NCBI GenBank assembly: GCA_964397565.1
Contig: CAYNJC010000012.1
Location: 1 to 64,000 of the forward strand
Reading direction: 5' to 3'
DNA length: 64,000 nucleotides
DNA from: JAPLST01 sp964397565
Lineage (GTDB): Bacteria; Auribacterota; UBA3054; JAPLST01
How positions within the stretch are numbered: the stretch's first letter is position 1; each line of letters begins with the position of its first letter. This document shows positions 16,314-25,353 of the stretch, one piece after another. The notes under the pieces are model-generated. The model was not told where the DNA came from and did no database searches. It saw only the letters and a list, made by a program, of their open reading frames with translations. The position numbers and the translations under genes are program-made.

Positions 16314-17032
16314 GGCGGGAGCGTTGGGGGGTGAGACACATGCGGCCATTCGCGCTCGGCGCGCGCCAGCCGCTCATAATTGCCAATATCGAGCAGATAG
16401 CCATTGAGCGCCACACCGTACATTCGCCCAACTAGACGCGGCAGGACCTGCAGCCCAAAATCCACCGGCGGCGCCTGCGTGGGGATCTCGTCCAACACGG
16501 CCGGCGTGGCCAGATAAATGCCGGCATTCGCCAAGTCGCTGCGCGGGTGCGCCGGCTTCTCCTCGAAGGAGATGATGCGCCCGGCGGCATTCAGCTCGGC
16601 AATGCCGCAGGCGCGCGGCTCGGGCGCATGCCATAAGCCCATCGTGAACGTGGCTTGGTGCGCGCGATGAAACGCGTGCATTGCAGTCAAATCCACATTC
16701 GTGAGATTATCGGCATACAACACGAAAAACTCGCGGTCATGTTCGACAAATGCACGCTGCGCCAGCACCGTGCCGGCGCTGCCCAAGAGTGTTTTCTCAT
16801 CCACCAGTTCAACCCGCAAACCCGCCGGCGTGTGCGCCGCAACATACGCGTGCACCTGGTCCGCCAGATGATGTACATTGACCAGCACTTCGTCAATGCC
16901 GTGCGCGCGCAACAAGCGAAACCAGATCGCCAGCAGCGGCTCGCCGCAAATCGGCACCAGACATTTCGGCAGCGTATCCGTCAACGGCCGCAAGCGCGTG
17001 CCCATGCCGGCTGCCAGCAGGAATGCCTTCAT
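16310..17032 (-). CDS. hddC: Sugar-1-phosphate nucleotidyltransferase (HddC-like)
   Basis: 240 residues. The NTP-binding signature GMGTRLRPLTDTLPKCLVPI is near the N terminus, followed by LVNVHHLADQV, an LYADN metal site and FEEKP. It activates a sugar-1-phosphate with GTP or another NTP. Its position directly before the heptose-7-P kinase gene points to D-glycero-alpha-D-manno-heptose-1-P guanylyltransferase, but mannose- or glucose-1-P enzymes are close relatives. Stop and next start overlap (ATGA). A degenerate AAACCTG tract lies just upstream (17086-17119). Confidence 0.72.
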   Translation of the reverse strand: MKAFLLAAGMGTRLRPLTDTLPKCLVPICGEPLLAIWFRLLRAHGIDEVLVNVHHLADQVHAYVAAHTPAGLRVELVDEKTLLGSAGTVLAQRAFVEHDREFFVLYADNLTNVDLTAMHAFHRAHQATFTMGLWHAPEPRACGIAELNAAGRIISFEEKPAHPRSDLANAGIYLATPAVLDEIPTQAPPVDFGLQVLPRLVGRMYGVALNGYLLDIGNYERLARAEREWPHVSHPPTLPP

Positions 17033-17085
17033 GCGCAGCTCCCGGTCTGCAAAGCGGGAGCGGTGGTCTGGTCGTCAGTGTCGGC

Positions 17086-17119
17086 ACCTGAAACCTGAAA
17101 CCTGAAACCTGAGACCTGT
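17086..17119. repeat. Degenerate AAACCTG tandem tract
   Basis: About four to five imperfect copies of a 7-mer (ACCTGAA-type) lie between the epimerase and nucleotidyltransferase genes. One of six similar telomere-like tracts in the window. Confidence 0.75.
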
Positions 17120-17153
17120 GAAGTGCACACCTGCGTGCTTTTCATGGCCACAC

Positions 17154-18263
17154 TCATCGTTTCGCGTCCCGCACGACATTCATGGTCTGCATCGTTTTCT
17201 GCGCGTAGGCCAGGATGTCCTCGATGTCAGTCTGATGCCGCAAATACGCGATGTATTCCCGCACACTTTCTTCCGGCGTGCGGCACGGCGCCCAACCGAG
17301 TGCCTGCAGCGCGCGGATGTCCGAGACAATATGGCGGGTGTCGCCGAAGCGGAACTTGCCCGGCATGCTGGGCTGAATGTCCTTGTCAAACACGCGCCGG
17401 ACGATCTCGGCGAATTCGCAGACCGTGTAGCCGCGCCCGCCGCCGACATTATAAACATGATAGTCCGCGCGCGGATCATCAAGCACGCGCAGATTCGCGT
17501 CCACCACATCATGAATGTTGACATAGTCGCGCAATTGCCGGCCGTCCTCATACACGACCGGTGCCTTGTCAAAATACATGCTCAGACAAAAAATGCGGCA
17601 GGCGCCTGAATAGGCATTGTAAAACGACTGGCGCGGCCCCTGCACGATCGAATAGCGCAGTGCCACGCTGGGTATGCCGTAGCGTTGGCCCAGCCGCAGC
17701 GCCACCATTTCCTCGGCTAGTTTGCTCATGCCATAGGCATTCCACGGATTTGCCACGGTTTCCGGCGTGGGTACGGAGACTGCCGCACGGCCTTCTGCGT
17801 CACCGATCTCCCAGACCCCGCGTTCCAGTTGTTCGACCGCGCGCGTGCTGGGGCAAAACGTGCTGCCATCCGCCGCACGGTACAGCCCTTCGCCCGCCAC
17901 CGCTTGCGAGGACGCCACCACCACTTTCTTGACCGGCAGCTTGTGCGCCACAATCACTTCGTACAGCAGCGCCGTCGCCGTCACATTCACATCGAAGAAC
18001 GTATGGAAATCCGGCAGGTAATCCTGGTAGGCGGCAAAGTGAAAGACCGCGTCAACACCCTCAAGGCATGCGCGCAGCGTGGCCCGGTCGCGCACATCGC
18101 CCTCGACAAACTCGGCCGCTGCCGACAGATAGCCCGGCTTGCCTTTCTGGTGCACCGGCTTCTGCAAATTGTCCAGAATGCGGACGACATCGCCGCGCGC
18201 CACGAGCGCATCCACGGTATGCGAACCGATGAAACCCGCGCCGCCCGTCACCAAACATTTCAT
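17154..18263 (-). CDS. NAD-dependent nucleotide-sugar epimerase/dehydratase
   Basis: 369 residues, extended short-chain dehydrogenase fold. NAD loop GGAGFIG (7-13); FHFAAYQDY; catalytic Ser region VVVASSQ (~118-119) and Y177-xxx-K181 (NAYGMSK). After ~190 come RYSIVQGPRQS and a substrate region DYVNIHDVVDANLRVL. This looks like a UDP-glucose-4-epimerase or dTDP-rhamnose-4-epimerase relative that probably changes sugar stereochemistry for the encoded glycan. The exact substrate cannot be read from sequence. The gene lies in the minus-strand operon upstream of hddC-hddA-GT2. Confidence 0.83.
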   Translation of the reverse strand: MKCLVTGGAGFIGSHTVDALVARGDVVRILDNLQKPVHQKGKPGYLSAAAEFVEGDVRDRATLRACLEGVDAVFHFAAYQDYLPDFHTFFDVNVTATALLYEVIVAHKLPVKKVVVASSQAVAGEGLYRAADGSTFCPSTRAVEQLERGVWEIGDAEGRAAVSVPTPETVANPWNAYGMSKLAEEMVALRLGQRYGIPSVALRYSIVQGPRQSFYNAYSGACRIFCLSMYFDKAPVVYEDGRQLRDYVNIHDVVDANLRVLDDPRADYHVYNVGGGRGYTVCEFAEIVRRVFDKDIQPSMPGKFRFGDTRHIVSDIRALQALGWAPCRTPEESVREYIAYLRHQTDIEDILAYAQKTMQTMNVVRDAKR

Positions 18264-18280
18264 AGTTTTCTCAATGTCTT

Positions 18281-18315
18281 GATCCTAAAACCGTTCAACC
18301 TAAAACTTTTCAACT
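18281..18315. repeat. Degenerate CCTAAAAC tract
   Basis: Imperfect copies of CCTAAAAC/TTCAACC between the membrane-protein gene and the epimerase gene, overlapping the last codons of the former. Same class as 17086-17119. Confidence 0.55.
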
Positions 18316-20444
18316 TCATACATCCGCACGGTTTCATTTGAAAAGAACACGCTGAATTTGTCACTCTGCGCAAATTTCTCCAATCCCTGCCCCGGTTGGT
18401 TGAACCGGGCCAGTTCCTTGCGTTCGTGCGGACCGACGATAATGTGCGTCACACCCAGCTGCGTAAAAACGGCTTGGGCCTGGCGCGCGTCCGGCATGGC
18501 GAACGCGGAGACGATCGCGCGGTACAGTTGTTCAAGTTCGCGCTGGCTCTTGCTGCCTTGCTGTGCGCCCCATAGATCGGGTAATGCACCCGGGCGCAAA
18601 TAGTAATGCTGATTGCGATACACGCCATCATACGACGGGATCCCCTGCACGATCGCCTCGGCCGGCAAGCGTTCTTTCACCGCCAGCGCGACTGCGCGCA
18701 TGATCAGCTTGTCAGCATCGGCGGTCGCCGGTGTGAGCATGCGCAGATATTCCGCAGCCGCTTGCGACAGCGACAGCAGCAGCGCCAGCGACAACAGCGC
18801 CCACTGCCAGCCGCGCAGGCCACGTGTCAGCACGTCCGCAGCCCACGCCGCGGCGAAAAACAAGAGTGCCAGTAATGTCTGATTTGCAGCGTTAAACGCC
18901 ACATTATTACAGGCCGATTTGTCCAATACAAACACGGTGCTGAGGAATGACCCGGCCGCCAGCCACCACCAAAATTGCTGCGGCAACGAGAGCGGCGCAT
19001 GTGCACGCCGGCGGCGATGCAGCCACACTAGCGCGCCCACACCCAGCAACCCAAATTCAACAAAATAATGCAGCGGCACATCCAGCAGTTTCGTCAATCC
19101 GCTGAGCCCCCAGACCCGCTCGGCGATGGCCATGTCCCACACAATCGTCGGCTCGGGCCGCAGAGACTGCACAATGCCCAGCCGCACGCCCGACGCCGCT
19201 TCGCTCGACGGCGCGGCCAGTTCGTTCAGATACGGCAATGCCAGCACCAGCATGATCGCGCCCGCCTGCAGTGCGCGGTAAAACAATTGACGATTGCCGC
19301 GCCGCCATTGCCACACAAAGAACAAGGCTATGGCGGGGAAGATCGGCACGCACGTCCACATGGATGATCCGATCATGGCGTACAGCATCAGCGGCACGAC
19401 GTACCACCAGCCCACGCGCCCGATCGGCAGGAAGATCAACAGGGCCAGTGCCAATTCGATATTAATCGCAAACTGGTGATGCGCCGAACCGGCCGCGCGC
19501 GCGAAAAGTGCGTGGGACATCGAGCCGTACCACGGCGCCCAGCCATCACTGGCCAACAACCACTGCCGCCAGGTCACCGCGCCATTGTTTGCCAATGCCT
19601 GCATGCTGCGCAGCGCGCAGTCCGGCAGCCAGTCGAAACCACCCACCACGGTATAGGCCACCACCGCAATGGCGGCCGCCCGCAGCGAGAACAAACTGCG
19701 CGCAACCATGAAAATAAGATAGCTCGCCAACACCCGCGCGACCATCGCCATCAGCAGGTAGGCCGTTTCGATCGTGAGCGCACCGTGCGTCAGCCGCACT
19801 GCCATGCCCCACAGCAAATGCGCAAAATAGTAATAGCGCAGCGGACGATGCTCTTGCGGCAAGACTTGCACATCCAGCGGCGGCACGCTCGCGGCACATT
19901 CACGAATCAAGGTCAGGTACATGCCGTGATCGTTGGTTTTGTACGGCCACGTCTGCGGCGTCACATGATGCTGATAGCCCGCATACACTGCACCGAGCAA
20001 CGCGCACAGCGCAATCAGAAAATGCACTTTCCAGGGGACATGTCCACGCGCATCCTGTGGCACTGTCACAGCCCTGCGTTGGAACAAACACGGCACCGCA
20101 CTTGTCCCTACCAAGGCACTGCCCACCAGCGCCGTGTTGTAGCCCGTGACCAAGGCCGTCAGGTAGCCCACGCAGGCCGAGATGGCACCGCTGATGACGA
20201 CCGCCAGCACGATCCGCTCCCAGCGTTCCAACGGCAATGCCAGTAACCGCAGCACCGCCCAGCCCGGCAGAACAAGCAACAACGCCAGTATCCCGGGCAC
20301 CCGCACGATACCCCACGGCAGAAATGCACAAACCGTCACGGCGACAACCAAGATTAGCGCGCGCGCATCCGGCGCGAAACGAATCGGTGCCGCCGGCGCG
20401 GGCGGTTCAGTCACACTTACAGATGATTGTCGTGCGCGTTTCAT
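18300..20444 (-). CDS. Polytopic membrane protein, possibly GT-C-type glycosyltransferase
   Basis: 714 residues with at least ten hydrophobic segments, beginning soon after residue 30, and a soluble C-terminal part of about 130 residues (KERLPAEAIVQGIPSYDGVY..., LGVTHIIVGPHERKEL). A conserved-looking LRYYYFAHLLWG follows an external loop with the acidic KTNDHGMYL. This architecture is common in GT-C enzymes and in uncharacterised membrane proteins of polysaccharide clusters. The start at 20444 is chosen because the 168 nt further upstream are intergenic repeat sequence, not coding. It shares the operon with the YfhO-like gene upstream. Confidence 0.72.
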   Translation of the reverse strand: MKRARQSSVSVTEPPAPAAPIRFAPDARALILVVAVTVCAFLPWGIVRVPGILALLLVLPGWAVLRLLALPLERWERIVLAVVISGAISACVGYLTALVTGYNTALVGSALVGTSAVPCLFQRRAVTVPQDARGHVPWKVHFLIALCALLGAVYAGYQHHVTPQTWPYKTNDHGMYLTLIRECAASVPPLDVQVLPQEHRPLRYYYFAHLLWGMAVRLTHGALTIETAYLLMAMVARVLASYLIFMVARSLFSLRAAAIAVVAYTVVGGFDWLPDCALRSMQALANNGAVTWRQWLLASDGWAPWYGSMSHALFARAAGSAHHQFAINIELALALLIFLPIGRVGWWYVVPLMLYAMIGSSMWTCVPIFPAIALFFVWQWRRGNRQLFYRALQAGAIMLVLALPYLNELAAPSSEAASGVRLGIVQSLRPEPTIVWDMAIAERVWGLSGLTKLLDVPLHYFVEFGLLGVGALVWLHRRRRAHAPLSLPQQFWWWLAAGSFLSTVFVLDKSACNNVAFNAANQTLLALLFFAAAWAADVLTRGLRGWQWALLSLALLLSLSQAAAEYLRMLTPATADADKLIMRAVALAVKERLPAEAIVQGIPSYDGVYRNQHYYLRPGALPDLWGAQQGSKSQRELEQLYRAIVSAFAMPDARQAQAVFTQLGVTHIIVGPHERKELARFNQPGQGLEKFAQSDKFSVFFSNETVRMYEVEKF

Positions 20445-20667
20445 GACAAATGCTGTGGTAACCAACGCAGATTCGCGGCCTGGAGGCCGCTCCCACATTC
20501 TGCAAAGTGGGAGCCGCTTCCATGCGGCGATTGCCGCACAGATTCGCGGCACGGGGGCCGCTCCCATCCGCACTCCACGCCTGTGGCGGGACGGGCCTGG
20601 CCAAACCAGCACTCTTTAGCACCGACCATCCCGCCGCTGGCGGGACTCCAAGCAGCCAGTTCTGGAT
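20445..20667. repeat. Intergenic repeat cluster
   Basis: Contains GCGGCCTGGAGGCCGCTCCC, GTGGGAGCCGCTTCCATGCG (20509-20528) and CCCGCCGCTGGCGGGACTCC followed by AAGCAG (about 20629-20654). These are members of two dispersed hairpin families seen at 10070, 32820, 33990, 36480 and 44075. No gene. Confidence 0.75.
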
Positions 20668-23118
20668 TCATCGCCGCCCCTTGATCCAACCAACCAGCCA
20701 CGTCAGCGCTGCCGTCAGCACAATCACACCGCCCACACTCGACAGCGCCGCGCCAACATAAAACTCGCGCGGATGATAGTCAAGCGTGAGCGTGTGTGAT
20801 CCCGCCGGCACCGGCACGGCGCGCAACACCACGTCCGCGCGCAGCACTGGCGCCGCACTGCCGTCCACAGTCGCGCGCCAGCCATTGAAATACCATTCAC
20901 TGAACACGACATAGCCAGGGCCATCCGCCGTGCTGTCCGCGGTCATGCGCGCGTGATCATAGGCGGTCAATTGCGCGCTGCCGCGCGTCGTTGCGTTCGT
21001 GAACAGTGCCACATCCATCGCCGCGGCAGGATGCAGCACCACTTCTTGGCGCGGGTCAAACGCGGCGTTGAGCACATACTCGACCGCGTTGCTGTCCGCC
21101 ATCACCACCGCCGCGGGCACAAACCACACGCGCGGCAGTGCATTGCTGCGCTGCTCGACCGCAATGCCGAACTGCTGTGCAAACGGCCGCGCCCACGCAG
21201 GCATTGTCGGGCCCAGCCGTTGCATCTGTTCCTGACTTTGCAGTTGCTGCAGCCGATAGCGTACATTCAGCAAATCGCGGTAGCGCTCGGGATTCTTGCC
21301 CTGCGCCATCCGAAACTGCTCAAGATACATCGGCTGATTCATGCAGTAGCCGTTGTAGCAGTCAACTTCCCACGCAACGCTGCGCAGATTGGCCTGGGCG
21401 TACGGGTCCCACTCGAACCGAAAGCGCTCGGCCGCCGGGCGCGTGTCCTGCAACTCCTTCAATTTCGCGCTGATCGGATTGTGCGCGTTGAACTCGACCG
21501 GCGATTGCACGCTGGCATTGAACTTGTGCCCGAAAAGGAAAAGATCAACAAACACGACCACCACCACACACCATTTGCCTGTCTCGCCGCGCAACTTGCC
21601 GAACCCGCTGGCAATGTACACGGCCACCAGCACGCCCACCAGCGCCAATTGCGTCAGCATACCACTATGCAGCACGGCGTGCACCGCATCCTGCGCGGCC
21701 GCGCGATCCAGCCGCAGCATCGCGGAGAACTGCGCCTGCCATTGCTCGTCCGGCGCATAGCGAGCTCCCATCACCGCCGCCACAATGACCAACCCTGCCA
21801 TGAGCGCGCCGAAGCCTAAGCCGCGCCGCACTATCTGCCGCCGATCACACGCCACCGTCGGCCAGACATAATCGAGCAGTTGCGCGCTCAACACCGCCAG
21901 CGCGAATGCCAGCAGAAATGAGACGCGCACCGGGTTGCGAAACCCTTTCAAGATCGGCACGAGCTGGACAACGGCATACTGAAACGGCGAGGCAATACCG
22001 TACATGAACAGAATGACAAACAGCGCGACACAGAAAAAGAACATACCGCGTGTGTTGCGCGTTTTCAAGAGCCAGAACGGCGCCAGCACGCATGCCATGA
22101 CCGCGGCGATGCCGGCATAACTGGTGCGCTCCCAATACGCCCAGAAATCGGCCGGTGTAGTGCCACCCCAATACAAGTTCCACAGCGGACTGCTGCCCGG
22201 CCCCTCCACGCGGCCGAACAGGGTCGGGATGATATTCGTCAGCAGCATCCGCCACGGCACGTGGTTCTGCACTTCGCGATACGTAGCGGACGCCGCCCGG
22301 CTCGATTCCGCCGCATACGCCAGCATCGGCAAGACGTGCACCGCACTCAGTAACAAACTCACCCCGCCAGCCAGTACGGCCAACAACACGACCCGTAGCA
22401 GTGCCGCACCGGATTGCGTCCGTACAACCTGGGCCATGCACAACAGCGCATATGCACCGCACAGCAGCGTCATCCAGACATGCCATTGTGGCAGGGCCAC
22501 CATCGTCGCCACGCCGTACGCCGCGCCGGTCAGTACTGCGATGGCCAGCGTCTGCAGGGTCAGCGTCGAACGTTGCGTCAGATAGGTAATGCCCGCGAGA
22601 ATCCACGGCAGCCAACTCACGCCGGCGATCGGATTGCCGGAACAAATCCGCAAGACCACCCCGGCGGAAAAGCCAAACAAGACACTGCCAAGCAGCGCCG
22701 CGGCCGGCGTCTGTTTCATTTGGCGCAGCAACAGCCACAGGCCGAGCATGGCCCAGCCGACATGTGCCACGCAGATCAGCGCAAACACATGTTCGGCGGC
22801 CTTGGCTGAACTGGCAAATGGCACCAGCGCAAGATACGGCGGGTAGAATGCCGAGTGGGCCACTTGCTCGCCGAGTGGCCGCCCTCCGTCATGAAACGAA
22901 CACCACAACGGCAACTGCTCTCCGGCCAGTTGTTTGGCCCAGAACGGTGTCATGACGCACAAGGCATTGCTGTAATCATCCCAAAAATATTTCTGGCCAC
23001 TCACGACCGGCCAGAAAAACAGGAGCACTGCTACGAGCACTATGCCTGCGGCCGTCACGGTTCCGTGCTTAGAAGCACGTTGGCTCTGCTGCGCGTTGTG
23101 CGCGACAATTTTACGCAT
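20668..23118 (-). CDS. YfhO-family multi-spanning membrane protein
   Basis: 816 residues. The N terminus has one helix and then a FFWPVVSGQKYFWDDYSNAL loop with the Asp pair typical of lipid-linked-sugar GT-C enzymes. About ten further helices follow. The periplasmic C-terminal domain ends in VVFSEWYFNGWRATVDG, RAVPVPAGSHTLTLDY and a last helix, the hallmark of YfhO (PF09586). Family members glycosylate lipoteichoic acid or surface polymers. ATG 23118 has GGAG 4 nt upstream; the longer frame adds promoter-region sequence. It is the first gene of the operon that runs to 14545. Confidence 0.83.
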   Translation of the reverse strand: MRKIVAHNAQQSQRASKHGTVTAAGIVLVAVLLFFWPVVSGQKYFWDDYSNALCVMTPFWAKQLAGEQLPLWCSFHDGGRPLGEQVAHSAFYPPYLALVPFASSAKAAEHVFALICVAHVGWAMLGLWLLLRQMKQTPAAALLGSVLFGFSAGVVLRICSGNPIAGVSWLPWILAGITYLTQRSTLTLQTLAIAVLTGAAYGVATMVALPQWHVWMTLLCGAYALLCMAQVVRTQSGAALLRVVLLAVLAGGVSLLLSAVHVLPMLAYAAESSRAASATYREVQNHVPWRMLLTNIIPTLFGRVEGPGSSPLWNLYWGGTTPADFWAYWERTSYAGIAAVMACVLAPFWLLKTRNTRGMFFFCVALFVILFMYGIASPFQYAVVQLVPILKGFRNPVRVSFLLAFALAVLSAQLLDYVWPTVACDRRQIVRRGLGFGALMAGLVIVAAVMGARYAPDEQWQAQFSAMLRLDRAAAQDAVHAVLHSGMLTQLALVGVLVAVYIASGFGKLRGETGKWCVVVVVFVDLFLFGHKFNASVQSPVEFNAHNPISAKLKELQDTRPAAERFRFEWDPYAQANLRSVAWEVDCYNGYCMNQPMYLEQFRMAQGKNPERYRDLLNVRYRLQQLQSQEQMQRLGPTMPAWARPFAQQFGIAVEQRSNALPRVWFVPAAVVMADSNAVEYVLNAAFDPRQEVVLHPAAAMDVALFTNATTRGSAQLTAYDHARMTADSTADGPGYVVFSEWYFNGWRATVDGSAAPVLRADVVLRAVPVPAGSHTLTLDYHPREFYVGAALSSVGGVIVLTAALTWLVGWIKGRR

Positions 23119-23158
23119 GGTACTCCAAGTTAATTTCTCAAATATATTGTCAGGTCGA

Positions 23159-23187
23159 ATTATAGCACAGCGCGCGAAAATTCTCAA
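23159..23187 (-). promoter_or_regulatory. Promoter of the YfhO-led glycan operon
   Basis: Minus strand: TTGAGA, 17 bp, TATAAT; the -10 lies about 40 nt before the ATG at 23118. It drives up to six genes (23118 to 14545). Confidence 0.65.
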
Positions 23188-23313
23188 CACGCGTGCCCGC
23201 CCGGCGGTAGTGGCGCAGAACCCGGCGCATGTGCTACAATAGGTCCGGCCACTGCTGCGCAGCAGTGGGACAGTTACCTATAACACACGCACGCGCTTTG
23301 CAGCAACGCCTAG

Positions 23314-23871
23314 ATGAAACCAATTGTAATCTCACCGCCGACCGTCCTTTTTGAAAACAAGCACGTCCGGCTCTACTCGGTGCAGGCAGGGTTTGAAGGA
23401 TCTAACAAGACGTATTATGTCGCCGATCGCGGCGTCCGCGTCGGCGTTATGTTGCAACGCGACCACAAGGTTCTGTTGGTCAAACAATACCGCCATCTGA
23501 TCAATGACTACAGTTGGGAACTGCCCAGCGGCCGCGTCGGCAAAGGTGAAACGCTGGAGCAAGCGGCGCGCCGCGAGTGCCTTGAAGAAACCGGGTTTGA
23601 ATGTGGCCGTGTGACGAAATTCTTTGCATATATGCTCAGTAATGATGTGATTGACGCGCCCGCGCACCTTTATGTCAGTTCACGCTTCAAGAAGATCAAA
23701 ACGTTTGACAACGCGGAAATCAGCCAAATCAAGTGGGTGCCTTTCGCGCAGTGCCTGCAGGACATCTTTGCCGGCAACATCACCTGTGTGTTCACCATTC
23801 TTGGGCTGCTGACGTATGCAGCAACAAGAAAGCCGGATGTGTTTTTGGCGCGCCCTCGTCGCCGCAAATAG
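23314..23871 (+). CDS. Nudix hydrolase, ADP-sugar pyrophosphatase-like
   Basis: 185 residues with a complete Nudix box G73-x5-E79-x7-R87-E88-C-L-E91-E92-T-G94. The upstream block VLLVKQYRHLINDYSWELPSG is typical of ADP-ribose/ADP-sugar pyrophosphatases, which cleave nucleoside diphosphate sugars with Mg2+. It is cytoplasmic. The gene is divergent from the YfhO operon, separated by 195 bp. A TATAAC or TACAAT hexamer can be seen upstream, but neither has a good -35. It may recycle nucleotide sugars or serve housekeeping metabolism. Confidence 0.85.
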   Translation: MKPIVISPPTVLFENKHVRLYSVQAGFEGSNKTYYVADRGVRVGVMLQRDHKVLLVKQYRHLINDYSWELPSGRVGKGETLEQAARRECLEETGFECGRVTKFFAYMLSNDVIDAPAHLYVSSRFKKIKTFDNAEISQIKWVPFAQCLQDIFAGNITCVFTILGLLTYAATRKPDVFLARPRRRK

Positions 23872-23884
23872 TTCCGCGCTTCGT

Positions 23885-23913
23885 TTGACAGCTCTGGGGC
23901 TTTGTGTTATTAT
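23885..23913 (+). promoter_or_regulatory. Promoter of the GT4-methyltransferase pair
   Basis: A perfect TTGACA (23885-23890), 17 bp and TATTAT (23908-23913). The start codon at 24101 is about 180 nt further on, so a long leader is predicted. Confidence 0.68.
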
Positions 23914-24100
23914 ATTTGCCATTATTGTTTGTCACTAGTAGGGATGTTCCCGACGGTGCAGGAACCACACGGATGAGCTATTGTGCGACAGCGACAACAG
24001 TCATGACTGCTACCCGACCAGGACGACCGGCAGGCCGCCTGCTGTTGGCACACAGCACGTGCTGTGCGAACATGATTGTCAGCGCGTGCCCTTATGTGCC

Positions 24101-25339
24101 ATGGCAAGCACGGTGACAGCAACCGCACCAACGGTGGCCAGTATTGTCATTTACCCCGCCGCCGGTCAGCAGGATTCTGCGCAACAGTATCTGAGCGCGC
24201 TTGCGGCGTATAGCAAGTCTCTCTTGGGAAATCTCGCGCACGACGCCCAGCAGCAACATGTCGTGCTCACCAATATGAAGACCGGCCGACCCGCCGTGCA
24301 CTATGACGGCGCGCTGCGGGTGGACGAATGCTGGCGCAAAGGCAGCCTTCTCTACTGGTGGCACATACTGCGTGCGCTGCGCACGTATCGCGCCGTCAGG
24401 GTCGTCCACCTGCAGCATGAGTTCAATCAATTTGGCCCTTTCCTCACCATTCCGTTCATCCCTGTCATGATCGGGCTGATCCGCTTCATCCTGCGGAAGA
24501 AAGTCGTCATCACGTTTCACGAGGTCATCCCGCCCGAGCGATTGAGTCAGACATTCCTGACCAAGTCCGGCATTCCCGTTCCTGCATTTCTGGCGCGCGG
24601 GTTGCTCGTCAATTACTACCGACTAGTGGCGGCGTGCGCGAATGTGATATTGGTGCAGGACGAGATTTTTGCCGACGCGCTGCGCAGCATGCGCATCCGG
24701 CGCCCCACGCGCATTGTGCGGATCGGCACGGATCAGGATGTGCCCCTGGTGGCGCGCGCCAGCGCGCGGCGTGATCTGGGCTATACGGATGCTGATCAGG
24801 TGCTTTTTTTCTTCGGCACATTGGACTGGCGCAAGGGCTTGGACCTGTTGCTGGATGTCTTCCAAAAACTCCCTCAGGCGCAGGCACGGCTCATGATCGC
24901 CGGTGGCCAACCCGTGCGGATACGCACCACCCGCGACTATCAAGCATGGCACACGGCATTGCAGCAACGCGCAACAGCGCTGGCGCCACGCGTGGCCTGG
25001 CACGGGTTTATCGCGCACGACCAGCTTGCCCAGTTGATGGCCGCGGCTGATCTGGTGGTACTGCCGTATGTGGTGCCACAGCGTGTCAGCGCGGTCCTGA
25101 ACCTGGCCGCGTCGTACGAGAAGCCCTGCATTGCCTCGCAGCACTTGGCGGGCCAAGCAGAACCGGTCACGCTGTTTCCCGCTACTGCCGAGGGTTTGGC
25201 GGCAAAGATCACCTGGGCGTTTGCCCACCTGGACGAGCTCCAGCACGCAGCCCTGACGTTCAAAGCCAAACACAACTGGCGTTTCAGCGCAAGCGTGCTG
25301 GAGCAAACATATCAAGAACTGTTGGCGAATCCCGCTTAA
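24101..25339 (+). CDS. GT4-family glycosyltransferase
   Basis: 412 residues, GT-B fold. The N-terminal Rossmann half includes VVHLQHEFNQFGPFL. The C-terminal half has VLFFFGTLDWRKGLDLLLDVF, RLMIAGG, VAWHGFIAHDQLAQLMAAADLVVLPY and a weak donor-site region (RVSAVLNLAASYEKPCIAS) in place of the usual E-x7-E. ATG 24101 is chosen because the domain begins shortly after it; the frame is open upstream to 23981 but that stretch is Cys-rich and atypical. No clear Shine-Dalgarno. The next gene is 14 nt downstream. Probably adds a sugar to a surface polymer or glycolipid. Confidence 0.82.
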   Translation: MASTVTATAPTVASIVIYPAAGQQDSAQQYLSALAAYSKSLLGNLAHDAQQQHVVLTNMKTGRPAVHYDGALRVDECWRKGSLLYWWHILRALRTYRAVRVVHLQHEFNQFGPFLTIPFIPVMIGLIRFILRKKVVITFHEVIPPERLSQTFLTKSGIPVPAFLARGLLVNYYRLVAACANVILVQDEIFADALRSMRIRRPTRIVRIGTDQDVPLVARASARRDLGYTDADQVLFFFGTLDWRKGLDLLLDVFQKLPQAQARLMIAGGQPVRIRTTRDYQAWHTALQQRATALAPRVAWHGFIAHDQLAQLMAAADLVVLPYVVPQRVSAVLNLAASYEKPCIASQHLAGQAEPVTLFPATAEGLAAKITWAFAHLDELQHAALTFKAKHNWRFSASVLEQTYQELLANPA

Positions 25340-25353
25340 CTTAATGAGGACGA

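Noticed and set aside
23231..23284. Promoter for the Nudix gene
   Set aside because: TACAAT and TATAAC hexamers are present, but neither has an acceptable -35 at 16-18 bp, unlike the other promoters of the window.
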